Shown piece after piece: positions 16,001 through 23,814 of a stretch of 28,454 nucleotides of DNA. Numbering within the stretch: position 1 is the stretch's first letter; every line of letters starts with the position of its first letter. The DNA comes from Ghiorsea sp. Lineage in GTDB: Bacteria > Pseudomonadota > Zetaproteobacteria > Mariprofundales > Mariprofundaceae. Both the position numbers and the translations under genes were made by a program. The notes below the pieces were generated by a model. That model was not told the DNA's origin. It ran no database searches and saw nothing but the letters and a program-made list of their open reading frames with translations. The stretch lies in the NCBI GenBank assembly GCA_027019685.1, contig JALUWH010000307.1, forward strand, positions 1 to 28,454, written 5' to 3'.

Positions 16001-16267
16001 TTGGCTAATCATGTTTCAGCTTTAAAACGCGCCCGTCAAGACATTAAAAAACGCGACCAAAACCGCGCACAAAAATCCACTATGCGTACAGCAATCAAAC
16101 GCGTACACCAAGCAATTGAAGCTGGCGACCAAAAACTAGCAAATGAAGCTATGGTTAAAGCAACATCATTGTTAGCTCGCGCTGGTCGCAAAGGTATTAT
16201 GCATGCTAAAACAGCATCACGTAGTGTATCTCGTTTAAACGCTAACATTAAAGCAATCAAAGCTTAA
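16001..16267 (+). CDS. rpsT: 30S ribosomal protein S20
   Basis: S20 binds 16S rRNA early in 30S assembly. The 88-residue basic helical protein begins (M)ANHVSALKRARQDIKKRDQN and contains STMRTAIKRVHQAIEAGD and GRKGIMHAKTASRSVSRL, matching S20 along its length. I place the start at TTG 16001. It gives the exact family N-terminus, and AGGAG lies 10 bases upstream. An earlier in-frame TTG at 15971 would add ten unrelated residues. E. coli rpsT also starts with UUG, where the weak start is part of autoregulation by S20. A promoter lies upstream and a strong terminator directly follows. Confidence 0.97.
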   Translation: MANHVSALKRARQDIKKRDQNRAQKSTMRTAIKRVHQAIEAGDQKLANEAMVKATSLLARAGRKGIMHAKTASRSVSRLNANIKAIKA

Positions 16268-16291
16268 TCAAACCAACTTTTACAATTTATT

Positions 16292-16315
16292 AAGGCTTCT
16301 TCGGAAGCCTTTTTT
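16292..16315 (+). terminator. Rho-independent terminator of rpsT (UUCG tetraloop)
   Basis: A perfect 8-bp stem AAGGCTTC/GAAGCCTT closed by the stable C(UUCG)G tetraloop is followed by a T run. It begins 25 bases after the rpsT stop and faces the convergent ligA gene. Confidence 0.93.
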
Positions 16316-16334
16316 ATTGCCTAACTTTTAAAGT

Positions 16335-18341
16335 TTAAGTCAACCATAGTAAAAGCTGAGCTTCATCCACAACCTGCACGCCTAACTCTTCAGCTTTCTT
16401 TAACTTTGAACCTGCTTTTTCACCCGCAATCAAAATATCCGTGTTTTTGGACACTGCACTTGCCACCTTAGCACCCTGTTGCTGTAATAATATTTTAGCT
16501 TGATTGCGTTTAATATTGGAAAATGAACCCGTGATAACCACTGTTTTCCCAACCAAGGGGTGATTACTATCTATTTCAACGACTTCTTCTGCCTGCACCT
16601 GAACACCATATTTAAACATTTTCTCTAATACTTGCAGGTTGTGTTCCTCCATGAAAAAATGAATCAATGAGGCTGCTACTTCCTTGCCCACATCATTGAT
16701 TTCGATTAAATCTTCTTCACTGGCATGCTGTAATGCGTACAACGTTTGAAAGTGTTGTGCTAAAGACGTTGCCGTAGCCTGCCCCACATGACGAATACCC
16801 AAAGCATAAATAAAACGCGATAAAGCAATGTTTTTTCTACTTTCTATAGCCTGCTGAAGGTTGGATATTTTCTTCTCACCCATACCTTCCCAAGTGGATA
16901 ATACTTCATAATCCAAGTTAAATACATCCGCAATATTTTTGATTAAACCTTTATCCACCAAACTTTCTGCAAGCTTGCTGCCAAAACCTTCAATATCAAA
17001 ACCATCACGCGATACAAAATGTTTGATACGCTCTTTGAGTTGCGCAGAACATGAGAGTCCGCCTGTACAACGAATCGCAGCTTCACCTTCTTCTTGTTCT
17101 ACAGCCGCATCACATACTGGACAATGTTCTGGCACAGGTGTTGATTCAACACGGTGTTCTTCACCAATAGATAAGCTTTTAACCACCTCAGGAATCACAT
17201 CACCTGCGCGACGAATTACCACCCTATCCCCAACACGCACATCTTTTCGCGCCAGTTCTTGGATATTATGTAAGGTAGCTCGTGATACCATCACACCTGC
17301 TACATTCACTGGTTTCATGTTAGCTACAGGCGTAATCACACCTGTTCGCCCCACCTGCCAAGTAATGGCTTCAACCACCGTTTCCACTTCTTCTGCAGGA
17401 AATTTATAAGCAATCGCCCAACGTGGTGAACGCGCCACTGCACCTAATAATTTTTGCTGCTTAAAATCATTAACCTTAAACACCATACCATCAATCTCAT
17501 AGTCCAAGCTGGGACGTTTTTTCATCCAAGTTTGGTAATGTTTAAACATCGCTTGCTCATCTTTTAACAATGCTGTTTCTTGGATTGCAAAACCTTGTTG
17601 CCCTAATTTTTGCAGCAACTCATTTTGACTGGAGGCAAATTCATCTCCACCCAATCCTGTGGCATAGGCAAAAAAGGAAAGTTTACGGCTAGCCGTAATC
17701 GAAGCATCCAATTGTCGCAAAGAGCCTGCTGCTGCATTTCTAGGGTTGGCAAACACTTTTTCACCAGCTTCTTGCTGTTTTTGGTTGAGAGCCTGAAAAG
17801 AAGCTTTGGACATATACACTTCACCACGCACTTCAAACTTATCGGGCACATTACCTGTAAGCGACCACGGAATACCTGCCACTGAGCGAATATTGTCGGT
17901 CACATCCTCGCCTGTAATTCCATCACCTCGCGTGGCAGCATAGACCATTTGTCCAAATTCATAATAAATATTAATAGCTAAGCCATCGACTTTAGGTTCT
18001 GCAATATAAATAAGCGGCTCATTATCTGCCAAAATATCTTTATGCCTGCGCACAAAATCGCTGATTTCTTCATCAGAGAATGCATTGGCTAGTGATAGCA
18101 TGGGAACTGCATGTTTACGGCTTTGGAATGCGGTATCGGGTTTAAAGCCTACGGTCTGTGTGGGTGAATCATTAGGTACAGGCTTGCCAAGCTGCTGCTC
18201 TAAATCAGCCAGCTCCCTAAGTAATTGATCATATTCTTCATCTGTAATTTCAGGAGCATCTAATACATAATATTTGTAATTATGCCCTTTTAAAGTGCCC
18301 CTAAGCTCATGAATACGCTGTTGAATGCTATCTACATTCAC
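16335..18341 (-). CDS. ligA: NAD+-dependent DNA ligase
   Basis: LigA seals nicks in replication and repair using NAD+. The 668-residue protein has the N-terminal Ia domain (ELRGTLKGHNYKYYVLDAPE), the adenylation motif with active lysine K117-V-D-G, an OB fold, and a four-cysteine zinc finger (CPVCDAAV with C-x14-C and SC). Helix-hairpin-helix repeats (IYALGIRHVGQATA) follow, and then a C-terminal BRCT domain (LVGKTVVITGSFSNIKRNQA). I chose GTG 18341. It overlaps the stop of the upstream gene as GTGA and yields the family N-terminus. The ATG-initiated frame from 18401 adds 20 residues encoded inside the upstream gene. A GGCGGA element lies about 13 bases upstream of the GTG. Confidence 0.96.
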   Translation of the reverse strand: MNVDSIQQRIHELRGTLKGHNYKYYVLDAPEITDEEYDQLLRELADLEQQLGKPVPNDSPTQTVGFKPDTAFQSRKHAVPMLSLANAFSDEEISDFVRRHKDILADNEPLIYIAEPKVDGLAINIYYEFGQMVYAATRGDGITGEDVTDNIRSVAGIPWSLTGNVPDKFEVRGEVYMSKASFQALNQKQQEAGEKVFANPRNAAAGSLRQLDASITASRKLSFFAYATGLGGDEFASSQNELLQKLGQQGFAIQETALLKDEQAMFKHYQTWMKKRPSLDYEIDGMVFKVNDFKQQKLLGAVARSPRWAIAYKFPAEEVETVVEAITWQVGRTGVITPVANMKPVNVAGVMVSRATLHNIQELARKDVRVGDRVVIRRAGDVIPEVVKSLSIGEEHRVESTPVPEHCPVCDAAVEQEEGEAAIRCTGGLSCSAQLKERIKHFVSRDGFDIEGFGSKLAESLVDKGLIKNIADVFNLDYEVLSTWEGMGEKKISNLQQAIESRKNIALSRFIYALGIRHVGQATATSLAQHFQTLYALQHASEEDLIEINDVGKEVAASLIHFFMEEHNLQVLEKMFKYGVQVQAEEVVEIDSNHPLVGKTVVITGSFSNIKRNQAKILLQQQGAKVASAVSKNTDILIAGEKAGSKLKKAEELGVQVVDEAQLLLWLT

Positions 18342-18862
18342 TTGGTAATAGGTTCCGCCAATAATTTCTCGATATAATCCGTAAGCTCTGGTGCCATCCA
18401 CTCCACAGCACCATTCAAATGCTGTCTAATCTTACCATTTTTATCAATAATAAAAGTCTCTGGATAACGAAATACACCATATCCTTGCGCTGTTGTGGAG
18501 TCCACATCGTGCAACACAGTGAAAGTCATGTTTTGTTCTTTAACGAATTTCACCACATCATCCCGACTTCTATCTACTGAAACTGCAACAATTTCAAAAT
18601 CTTTATCTTTTAATTGATTGTATAACTTCACCATAGAAGGTACTTCTTTACGGCAAGGAGGGCACCATGTAGCCCAAAAGTTTAGCAACACAACTTTACC
18701 CTTTGGCAAACCTTGCAGTTTATCTTGTAAATCTGGCAAACTGATTGGTTTGACTAGGTCACCAACCCGTACTGGTTTTACCGCTTCAGGCATCAATGTT
18801 GATAATGCAACGCCAACCACAACCACCAACGCCAATGCAGCTATAAGTCTTTTATTCATCAT
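18338..18862 (-). CDS. TlpA/ResA-type periplasmic thiol-disulfide oxidoreductase
   Basis: The 174-residue protein has an N-terminal membrane anchor or signal (residues 4-22) and a thioredoxin-fold domain with the active site FWATWCPPCRKEVP (Cys67 and Cys70). Later come VVAVSVDRSRDDVVKFVKE and the cis-proline region GVFRYPETFIIDKNGKI. Proteins of this TlpA/ResA/CcmG group reduce disulfides in the periplasm, often for cytochrome c maturation, which would suit an organism with the haem-rich ACIII nearby. Which of these roles applies cannot be decided. Two adjacent ATGs (18862, 18859) follow AGAGG; the second has the better spacing. Its stop overlaps the ligA GTG by four bases. Confidence 0.9.
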   Translation of the reverse strand: MMNKRLIAALALVVVVGVALSTLMPEAVKPVRVGDLVKPISLPDLQDKLQGLPKGKVVLLNFWATWCPPCRKEVPSMVKLYNQLKDKDFEIVAVSVDRSRDDVVKFVKEQNMTFTVLHDVDSTTAQGYGVFRYPETFIIDKNGKIRQHLNGAVEWMAPELTDYIEKLLAEPITK

Positions 18863-18920
18863 TTTCCTCTTTTACTATTATTAGTGCTATTCTCATCTCA
18901 TTCACATGCATTCTCAATAT

Positions 18921-18958
18921 CATAAAAGAAAAGCACGAGCACATCGTACCCGTACTTT
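18921..18958 (-). terminator. Likely terminator after degP
   Basis: On the minus strand a roughly 10-bp stem with G-U wobbles (AAAGTACGGG paired with CTCGTGCTTT, arms at 18949-18958 and 18930-18939) is followed by TCTTTTATG. It lies in the 180-base gap between degP and the TlpA-like gene. The opposite strand forms mismatches instead of wobbles, which favours the minus orientation. Confidence 0.5.
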
Positions 18959-19042
18959 CCTAAAACATCCTATCTTTTTACATGCATCATCACAGAGTAA
19001 ATAACCCTTTTCAAGTCATCATTTGTGATAAAAAAACATAAA

Positions 19043-20437
19043 TCATTTCACCTTAGGTGGCACAATAATCACAAATACTTGGTCACCACGTCTATCAAGA
19101 AGCACACGCAACGCATGTCCCTTGCTAAGATTTTTAGCATACTTCTCAAAAGTACGAACACTATCAATCACATGCCCATCAATACGTAAAATAACATCAT
19201 TGCGTTGTATACCAGCTCGGGCTGCAGGCGAACGTTGTAAAACTTGCTTCACTACAACCCCTTTATCACTTCGTGTGCGTAGTTGTTCAGCCAAAGCTTT
19301 GGTCAAGGGTTGCACCAAGATACCATGTTTAGCAAGCGATGTTTTCTGCTGCTGTTTTTGCGCTGCCATATCATCAGGCATTTCTTCAACAATCACGGGA
19401 ATCACTTTGCGTTTACCATTGCGAATGACTTCAACCAGCACCTTGTCTCCAGGTTGATGACGTGCAATTTTAATCGGCAAATCATGTGCTTTATGAATCA
19501 CTTGACCATCAACTACCACTATCACATCACCAGCTTGAATCCCTGCTTTATCAGCCGCAGAACCAGCTTCAACTTGAGGAATCAAAGCACCTTGACGATT
19601 TTTCAAACCCAAAGCTTTCATGGTCGCTTTATCTACATCTTGAATACGTACACCCAGTCTTGCCCGCTGCACATGCCCATTTTCACGTAAATCTTTAAAT
19701 ACTGATTTTGCTAAATTAATCGGAATAGCAAAGCCAATGCCGTTATTTCCGCCACTTTGCGAATAAATAGCTGTATTAATACCCACAAGCTCACCATCAA
19801 TATTAAACAATGGACCACCTGAGTTTCCAGGGTTAATCGCGGCATCGGTTTGAATAAAGTCATCATAAGGACCTGAGCCAATCACCCGTCCTTTTGCCGA
19901 TACAATGCCTGCAGTTACCGTTTGCTCTAGACCAAAAGGATTACCAATGGCAACAACCCAGTCACCCACTCGCAATTTGTCCGAGTTACCAAGCTTCACA
20001 GCTCTTAAAGCTAAACCTTTACTATCAATTTTCAGTAAAGCTACGTCTAATTTTGGGTCGGTACCAATCAATTTGGCTTCGAGCTCCTGGCCATCACTTA
20101 AAGTCACTACAATTTCATCCGCATCTTTAACCACATGGTTATTGGTAACAATATAACCCTTTTTAGAAAGGATGAAACCTGTACCTAAAGCATGACGCTC
20201 TTGTTTGGGCATTTGATCCAAAAAACCACGAAAAAAGTCATCAAATGGAGAACCAGGCATATGACCAAATGGCATTTGTAACTGTGGTGCTTTGGCATAC
20301 TGCGTGGTACTAATATTCACTACCGAAGGTTTTTGTTCTGCTGCCAAATCTGCAAAACTATCTGGCATTGCATAGGTTAAATGTGGCAACACCAGCATCA
20401 GTGTTGCAATCAATAAAGGTTTCATCATCTGTTTCAA
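19043..20437 (-). CDS. degP: Do-family periplasmic serine protease (DegP/MucD-like)
   Basis: This is an HtrA-type protease/chaperone for misfolded envelope proteins. The 464 residues begin with a signal peptide ending near TYA. The catalytic triad is visible: His101 in VTNNHVV, Asp131 in DPKLDVALL and Ser206 in NPGNSGGPLF. Two PDZ domains follow (about 265-350 and 375-455). A Q-linker-like loop with methionines and phenylalanines (PFGHMPGSPFDDFFRGF) precedes the protease domain, as in DegP/DegQ. The start is TTG at 20437, placed seven bases after AAGGAG; the next ATG (20428) is 16 bases away. It lies 108 bases downstream of the rseC-like gene, as mucD follows mucC in pseudomonads. Confidence 0.95.
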   Translation of the reverse strand: MKQMMKPLLIATLMLVLPHLTYAMPDSFADLAAEQKPSVVNISTTQYAKAPQLQMPFGHMPGSPFDDFFRGFLDQMPKQERHALGTGFILSKKGYIVTNNHVVKDADEIVVTLSDGQELEAKLIGTDPKLDVALLKIDSKGLALRAVKLGNSDKLRVGDWVVAIGNPFGLEQTVTAGIVSAKGRVIGSGPYDDFIQTDAAINPGNSGGPLFNIDGELVGINTAIYSQSGGNNGIGFAIPINLAKSVFKDLRENGHVQRARLGVRIQDVDKATMKALGLKNRQGALIPQVEAGSAADKAGIQAGDVIVVVDGQVIHKAHDLPIKIARHQPGDKVLVEVIRNGKRKVIPVIVEEMPDDMAAQKQQQKTSLAKHGILVQPLTKALAEQLRTRSDKGVVVKQVLQRSPAARAGIQRNDVILRIDGHVIDSVRTFEKYAKNLSKGHALRVLLDRRGDQVFVIIVPPKVK

Positions 20438-20545
20438 GGTCTATCTCCTTATTCCTATCGTCATGAGTTCAAGCATGCAAAACATTGAAAGCGCAACATG
20501 AATCTTTTATGAAATCAAACGCGCGGCTTTTTGTATATTGGGTTC

Positions 20546-20980
20546 TCACTTTTGAATTTCAACCATTTTTGGCATTTCAAAACTATCGACTCGCTTCATC
20601 AACCATAGCCATGTCATACCTGCACCAAGCAGACCACCAATAGCAGAAAACAAGTCACCAGATAAACCGAAGTTTTCAGCAAATTGAAATGCAAGCCCGC
20701 CAACAATCAAAAATGCCAACACAGGATAACCATAAAACATCATGCTTGCTGTTAAAATCAATTGATCGGGTACTTCTACCGTCACAATATCACCTTCTTT
20801 GGCATTTAAAGCATTGGGCAAGCGAATATCAAAGTCATCTTTATTCTTTTCCTTAAGATTCCAAGAGCCCAATGTGCCACAGGCTGCTTTACCCGCACAT
20901 GAACCACACGATGAGTCGCGTTGTGCACGAATGACCACATCACCCTTTTCAACAGCAATTACAATGCCGACTTTTTTCAA
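20546..20980 (-). CDS. rseC: RseC/MucC-family membrane redox protein
   Basis: The 144-residue protein fits the SoxR-reducing system/RseC family. A small N-terminal beta-rich domain with a cysteine cluster (SSCGSCAGKAACGT) is followed by two membrane helices at about 75-95 and 105-128. Family members modulate sigma-E signalling or take part in reducing SoxR; neither partner is in this window. The start is TTG, overlapping the fmt stop as TTGA, with GGGGAAG seven bases upstream. The same arrangement of RseC followed by a Do protease occurs in mucC-mucD loci, but here rpoE, rseA and rseB equivalents are missing from the neighbourhood and the gene instead follows def-fmt. Confidence 0.87.
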   Translation of the reverse strand: MKKVGIVIAVEKGDVVIRAQRDSSCGSCAGKAACGTLGSWNLKEKNKDDFDIRLPNALNAKEGDIVTVEVPDQLILTASMMFYGYPVLAFLIVGGLAFQFAENFGLSGDLFSAIGGLLGAGMTWLWLMKRVDSFEMPKMVEIQK

Positions 20981-21915
20981 GCCAGCACTTCCCCAATTTT
21001 TATTTGCACGCCGCGTAAATAATCCGCTGCATTCATAGCTTTTTTACCTTCAGGTTGAATTTGCGTGATGCGATAGACTTGACCATTCCCACAGCTTACA
21101 TCCAAACCTTGCTTTATATCAACCACAACACCTGCTTGTTGTTGTTTTGAACCATTTAGAACTTCACCAGTAATAATTTTCAGCATCTTACCTTGATAGG
21201 ATGTACGCACCCCAGGCTTAGGTGTAAAACAACGTACTAAACGCTCAATATATTCAGCATCCAAAGCCCAATCAACCACCCGCTCATCATTGGTTATTTT
21301 CTTAGCATAAGTCATACCCGCCTCGTCTTGCGGCTTGGGCTCTAATTCACCTGAAACAATGTTTGGTAAAGCCTGCATCAAAGCTTGTGCACCCAATTCT
21401 TCTAGTTCTGACCACAAAGTATGTCCTGTGCTTTCAGGCGTAATGGGGATGCGCTTTTCAAGGTATATGCCACCAGTATCCAAGCCTTCTTCCATCTGCA
21501 TAATACAAACACCCGTTTCATCATCACCTGCCAGCAAAGCACGTTCAATAGGTGCTGCACCTCGCCAACGTGGCAGCAGCGATGCATGTACATTAATCGG
21601 CGCAACTTTAGGTGTTTCAAGCCAAGATACTGGCAAAATCATGCCAAATGCCACCACTACCAACACATCACAGTCTTTTTCTTTTAACCATTGCAATGCT
21701 TCATCATTATCTTGTAGTTTTTCAGGGGTAATCACATCAATATTGGCTGCCAAGGCTGCTTTCTTCACAGGTGATGGGGTGAGCTTCATACCGCGCCCTG
21801 ACTTACGGTCAGGCTGTGATACCACCCCCACTACTTCTACGTTATCTGCTTGCATTAAAGCATTTAGGCAGCCCACAGAAAATGCAGGTGTACCTGCAAA
21901 AACTACTTTAATCAT
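20977..21915 (-). CDS. fmt: Methionyl-tRNA formyltransferase
   Basis: Fmt formylates initiator Met-tRNA with 10-formyltetrahydrofolate. The 312-residue protein has the N-terminal catalytic domain with VVFAGTPAFSVGCLNALM, DVLVVVAFGMILP, the signature NVHASLLPRWRGAAPIERAL and MEEGLDTGGI, and a C-terminal OB-fold tRNA-binding domain from about residue 205. Length and motifs are standard. The ATG overlaps the def stop (ATGA), and its stop overlaps the TTG of the rseC-like gene. The def-fmt pair is a common operon whose products add and later remove the formyl group. Confidence 0.97.
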   Translation of the reverse strand: MIKVVFAGTPAFSVGCLNALMQADNVEVVGVVSQPDRKSGRGMKLTPSPVKKAALAANIDVITPEKLQDNDEALQWLKEKDCDVLVVVAFGMILPVSWLETPKVAPINVHASLLPRWRGAAPIERALLAGDDETGVCIMQMEEGLDTGGIYLEKRIPITPESTGHTLWSELEELGAQALMQALPNIVSGELEPKPQDEAGMTYAKKITNDERVVDWALDAEYIERLVRCFTPKPGVRTSYQGKMLKIITGEVLNGSKQQQAGVVVDIKQGLDVSCGNGQVYRITQIQPEGKKAMNAADYLRGVQIKIGEVLA

Positions 21916-22433
21916 GATAGGTACTTCTTCTTCAACTTCTTTATAATCATGCGACGTTTAAGCGGCGAAAAGTAATCAATAAACACCTTGCCATCCAAAT
22001 GGTCAAACTCATGTTGCAATGCCACCGCTTGAAAACCTGTGAAATCTTCTTCGTGTTTTTTGCCATGCAAATCATACCAACGCAGACGCACAGCATTCGG
22101 ACGCTCCACATCGCCATAAATATCAGGAAGGGATAAACACCCTTCTTCATTGATATCCGTTTCTTCACTTTTCCAAAGAAATTCAGGATTAATCCATACT
22201 TTATGACTGCGCTCACCTTCGGCTTCTTCACTCCGCCAGTCCACATCAGTAACAGCCACGCGCAACGATACTCCAACCTGTGGTGCAGCAAGCCCTACAC
22301 CTGGTGCATCATACATGGTATCCAACATATCCTGTACTAGCTCGTGCAAAGCTGGGTCATCAAAGACTTTCACAGGTTTTGCTACCTGCTTTAAACAGTC
22401 TTCAGGATAAATCAGTATTCGCCTAATCGTCAT
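21912..22433 (-). CDS. def: Peptide deformylase
   Basis: Def removes the N-formyl group from nascent proteins. The 173-residue metalloenzyme shows all three signatures: GVGLAAPQVG, EEGCLSLPD (metal-ligand Cys) and HEFDHLDGKVFIDY (two metal-ligand His and catalytic Glu). The start at 22433 has GAGAGTGAAAAG upstream and lies 13 bases after the serB stop. It is coupled to fmt by a 4-bp overlap. Confidence 0.97.
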   Translation of the reverse strand: MTIRRILIYPEDCLKQVAKPVKVFDDPALHELVQDMLDTMYDAPGVGLAAPQVGVSLRVAVTDVDWRSEEAEGERSHKVWINPEFLWKSEETDINEEGCLSLPDIYGDVERPNAVRLRWYDLHGKKHEEDFTGFQAVALQHEFDHLDGKVFIDYFSPLKRRMIIKKLKKKYLS

Positions 22434-22446
22434 ATCTTTTCACTCT

Positions 22447-23379
22447 CTATAGGTTATCTGAAGCATAAGGGGTAAGTAAATGTAAAGTTTGGTCTAAACC
22501 ACCATTACTTAATGCATACGGCGCAAGTTCACGTACTTTGGGTTTAGCATGAAAGGCAATACCCACAGCAGCAGTCTCTAACATAGGCAAATCATTCGCC
22601 CCATCACCCAATGCTACCGATGCCGCCAAATCAATGCCCCATACTTCGCTCTGTTGCTTTAAAAGCTCTTTTTTCACTTGGGCATCAACAATACTACCAA
22701 GCACACGCCCCGTAAGTTTACCATCCACGATTTCTAAAGTATTGGCTGCTACGAAATCTAAATCCAAACGTTCTTGTAACAAAGCTGTGAAATAGGTGAA
22801 CCCACCCGATACCAAACCAACCTTCCAACCCGCTTCATGAACCGTTTTAATTAAGTTTTCAGCACCCTTGGTCAAACGAATGCGTTCCTCATACACACGT
22901 TTTAACACTGATTCATCCAAACCTGCCAATAGCTTCACCCTAGCAACCAATGATTCCGAGAAGTCCAACTTACCTTCCATGGCCTGCTGTGTAATAGCTG
23001 CAATATCTTTTTTGATACCTAAAAAATCTGCAATTTCATCAATACATTCGCACTGAATCAATGTGCTGTCCATATCCATAAATAAAATGCCTGGTGCTTC
23101 CAAGCTTGGTACAGGGTTGGCTTCAACAAAGGCAATATCAATGCCTGTTTCTTCAGATAGTTTGCGAAATTGTTTGCTTAAAAACTTACCACTTGAGCCT
23201 TGCCCATAAATACCAAGCTTCCAGCCTCCGCTTACTTCAAGCGCATATGTTACTTCAAGCCCTGCATCATCAAGCGCTGCTGCCACCTTGGCATAGGCTT
23301 CATCATGCGATGTTTGCGACAAATAAAGCTGCAAATTTGCTACATGTTCACAGCTTTCAGATACATAAGATTTCAACAT
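22447..23379 (-). CDS. serB: Phosphoserine phosphatase
   Basis: SerB performs the last step of serine synthesis, hydrolysing O-phosphoserine. The 310-residue protein has an N-terminal ACT-like regulatory region (residues 1-90) and a HAD-type catalytic domain. The nucleophile motif is FMDMDSTLIQCE (Asp102 nucleophile, Asp104 acid/base), motif II is VGLVSGGFTYF and motif III is VALGDGANDLPML. The long form with an N-terminal domain is typical of proteobacteria. It is the first gene of the minus-strand unit running to ligA and borders the DnaA-box region. No strong ribosome binding site is seen before the ATG. Confidence 0.95.
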   Translation of the reverse strand: MLKSYVSESCEHVANLQLYLSQTSHDEAYAKVAAALDDAGLEVTYALEVSGGWKLGIYGQGSSGKFLSKQFRKLSEETGIDIAFVEANPVPSLEAPGILFMDMDSTLIQCECIDEIADFLGIKKDIAAITQQAMEGKLDFSESLVARVKLLAGLDESVLKRVYEERIRLTKGAENLIKTVHEAGWKVGLVSGGFTYFTALLQERLDLDFVAANTLEIVDGKLTGRVLGSIVDAQVKKELLKQQSEVWGIDLAASVALGDGANDLPMLETAAVGIAFHAKPKVRELAPYALSNGGLDQTLHLLTPYASDNL

Positions 23380-23814
23380 AAGCCGTAGCTTATAAAAATT
23401 CAGCGAGATTGCATCTTTTGCTTTTCACACCCAAAAACATAAGGGTTATTTAAGCTTTAGGCTCACCTTTAAACACCCAAAAAAGTTGTCCACGAATCCT
23501 GTGGATAACTTTGTGGATAATACTGTGTGTAACCTGCATCAGCTTAAATATACAATACACTTAGCTTTTTGCATATTTTTTAAGCAATACAACCATACCC
23601 TTTATTTAACAGTAACTTACATCACTAAATAACATACCTGAAGGAGAAATTAGGTTAAATTGTGACAAATGTATGGCATCACTTTAAAAAGTGCATAAGT
23701 TTACTTGTGTCAAGAATTATTTTCTTATATCCACCCTCATACTTAGGCTGATTAAATGAGTGTTTTTTATCTAGCACATTGCATAAGCTCAACTCCCCCC
23801 TTACGCTTGCAGCC
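23380..23814. other. AT-rich intergenic region between divergent genes, possible regulatory or origin DNA
   Basis: This 435-base gene-free stretch separates serB (-) and the permease (+). It holds the DnaA-box-like array described separately and several AT-rich runs. An inverted repeat CACTT-taaa-AAGTG lies near 23680. An isolated AAGGAG near 23641 has no usable start codon behind it. No RNA gene was recognised. Confidence 0.6.
23486..23532. promoter_or_regulatory. Cluster of DnaA-box-like sequences with 12-bp period
   Basis: Two perfect DnaA boxes (TGTGGATAA, the complement of TTATCCACA) start at 23500 and 23512. A one-mismatch version (TGTGTGTAA) starts at 23524, giving an exact 12-base spacing in the same orientation. 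A weaker opposite-facing TTGTCCACG lies at 23486-23494. The flank to the right is very AT-rich. Binding by DnaA is inferred from the consensus. Confidence 0.65.

Noticed and set aside
16939..17409. 156-codon open frame antisense to ligA
   Set aside because: It lies wholly within ligA, with composition typical of a shadow frame and no recognisable domain.
18342..18401. Longer ligA protein starting at 18401
   Set aside because: The 20 extra residues are encoded inside the TlpA-like gene and are absent from LigA proteins; GTG 18341 fits better.
21335..21946. 203-codon open frame on the plus strand antisense to fmt
   Set aside because: It mirrors the fmt coding region in a complementary frame, has low-complexity serine- and threonine-rich content and no ribosome binding site; fmt on the other strand is certain.
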